64,000 bases of DNA, taken from the NCBI GenBank assembly GCA_020466095.1, contig CM035806.1, positions 61,071,004 to 61,135,003 of the forward strand, written 5' to 3'. The translations under genes were made by a program, and so were the position numbers. The stretch's first letter is position 1. Each line of letters begins with the position of its first letter. The notes beneath the pieces were generated by a model, which did no database searches, had not been told where the DNA came from, and saw nothing but the letters and a program-made list of their open reading frames with translations. Positions 63,040-64,000 of the stretch are shown here, piece by piece. Origin of the DNA: Chlorops oryzae. Lineage: Eukaryota; Arthropoda; Insecta; Diptera; Chloropidae.

Positions 63040-64000
63040 TTAGGTGTAGTAAAAAGAAATCCATTATTTTTCCAATAGATGGCGTTATTTATCTGCATCT
63101 CGCGTTGTATAAGTCCGATCGTGTTCCGCTATGGGGCATTAGAAAGATGACAGTTCCTACTAAAAAACGCTGTTTGACACTTTTTTGATTGATTGATTCA
63201 GTTTTGTTTGAGAGCTTGTCAAAGATGGACATCAGCAAAGAGAAAATTCGCTACATTTTACAGTTTTTCTTCGATAAGGGAGAAAACGCAAGCCAGGCGG
63301 CTGAAAATGTGAATAGCGTTTATGGACCTGATACTGTAACAGCCAATCATGCGCAATTTTGGTTTCGTCGATTCCGTTCCGGTAACTTCGATGTCAAGGA
63401 TGCACCACGCACTGGAAGGCCAATTGTCGAAAATGTCGATACAATCATGGAAATTATCGAGTCCGACCGTCATGTTAGCACTGTTTCGATTGCAAAAGAG
63501 CTAAAGATTGCACAAAAAACCGTTTGGAACCATTTGAATAAGGCTGGATACACAAAGAAGCTCGATGTATGGGTGCCACACGAGTTAACGCAAAAAAACC
63601 TCATAGACCGAATTTCCATCTGCGAATCGCTGCTGAACCGCAACAAAATCGACCCATTTCTGAAGCGGTTGGTGACTGGTGATGAAAAGTGGGTCACTTA
63701 CGACAACGTCAAGCGAAAACGGTCGTGGTCGAAACACGGTGAACCGGCGGAAACGGTGGCCAAGCCAGGATTGACGGCCAGGAAGGTTTTGCTGTGTGTT
63801 TGGTGGGATTGGCAGGGAATTATCTACTATGAGCTGCTCCCATACGGCAAAACTCTTAACTCGGAACTCTACTGTCAACAATTGGACCGTCTGAAGGAAG
63901 CAATCGCCCATAAGCGGCCAGCTTTGGCCAATAGGAGAGGAATTGTGTTCCATCAGGACAACGCCAGGCCACACACATCGATAGTGACTCGCCAGAAGCT
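63040..64000 (+). mobile_element. mariner element of a second type, running off the window end
   Basis: The left end TTAGGTGTAGTAAAAAGAAA follows TA (63038-63039) inside the LINE tail. The right end is outside. The ends differ from the Himar1 type (ACAGGTTGG). Confidence 0.88.
63225..64000 (+). CDS. mariner transposase, open to the window end (3' partial)
   Basis: ATG at 63225 opens a frame of at least 258 codons without a stop, so it is easily missed by methods that need a stop. It starts MDISKEKIRYILQFFFDKGE (first HTH), then DAPRTGRPIVENV (GRP linker), a second HTH ending WVPHEL, then RLVTGDEKWV (first catalytic Asp), and FHQDNARPH (second catalytic Asp) just before the edge. The sequence is clearly different from the two Himar1-type copies, so this is another mariner subfamily. 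It looks intact as far as it can be read. The minus-strand frames at 63258-63974 are shadows. Confidence 0.94.
   Translation, partial: MDISKEKIRYILQFFFDKGENASQAAENVNSVYGPDTVTANHAQFWFRRFRSGNFDVKDAPRTGRPIVENVDTIMEIIESDRHVSTVSIAKELKIAQKTVWNHLNKAGYTKKLDVWVPHELTQKNLIDRISICESLLNRNKIDPFLKRLVTGDEKWVTYDNVKRKRSWSKHGEPAETVAKPGLTARKVLLCVWWDWQGIIYYELLPYGKTLNSELYCQQLDRLKEAIAHKRPALANRRGIVFHQDNARPHTSIVTRQK

Noticed and set aside
63258..63974. Three minus-strand frames at the right edge
   Set aside because: They are antisense to the open mariner transposase starting at 63225.

Overview
The window looks like euchromatic, repeat-rich nuclear DNA of a higher fly (Diptera, Schizophora). It is AT-rich, with spliced genes, (TC)n and (TCGG)n microsatellites, a FoxD-type fork-head exon and dense insect transposons (Himar1-type mariner, I-clade LINE, P-superfamily, hAT, PIF/Harbinger). 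I see no bacterial, viral or organellar genes. The genus cannot be fixed from the sequence.

Host gene content is small. The one secure host exon is 9941-11126 (+), the second half of a FoxD (fd59A-type) transcription factor; its first coding exon is not in the 9.9 kb upstream. A spliced gene of an arthropod multicopy family of unknown function lies at about 44484-47001 (+). Almost everything else is mobile DNA, much of it nested, with boundaries readable from inverted ends and target-site duplications (TSDs).

Layout. 1-9.1 kb: microsatellite, a 3.2-kb foldback, a CACTA-word element, a foldback with 41-bp arrays, and a long-TIR element with 8-bp TSD. 9.4-11.2 kb: small inverted repeat and the FoxD exon. 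12-17.8 kb: two hAT-type elements with GTTGCCAG ends, carrying nested elements, tRNA-like heads and a LINE fragment. 19.5-22 kb: pogo-like element split by a broken Himar1 copy. 22.1-41.2 kb: a gag-protease-only LTR retrotransposon preceded by a partial tandem copy. Each of its LTRs was hit by a different P-superfamily transposon (26693-30657 and 36232-40821), and each also by a hAT element. 41.2-43.9 kb: diverged 150-bp repeats and an LTR-like AT-rich tract. 44.4-47.7 kb: the multicopy-family gene with a hAT remnant in its first intron. 48.3-50.8 kb: a palindrome-word element, a GC-rich alanine-codon island and a Harbinger-like MITE. 51.4-55.5 kb: a PIF/Harbinger transposon whose two genes interleave through each other's introns, interrupted by a full-length Himar1 copy lacking its first catalytic aspartate. 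55.5-58 kb: dipteran interspersed repeats. 58.6-63.04 kb: I-clade LINE with a hAT remnant in its 3' UTR and a second type of mariner in its TAA tail, with the transposase frame open to the window end.

The genes do not form a pathway. The window is a layered record of insertions: LINE then hAT and mariner; Harbinger then Himar1; LTR element then P and hAT. Part of 20.5-26.1 kb shows indel-rich duplication that may be an assembly artefact.
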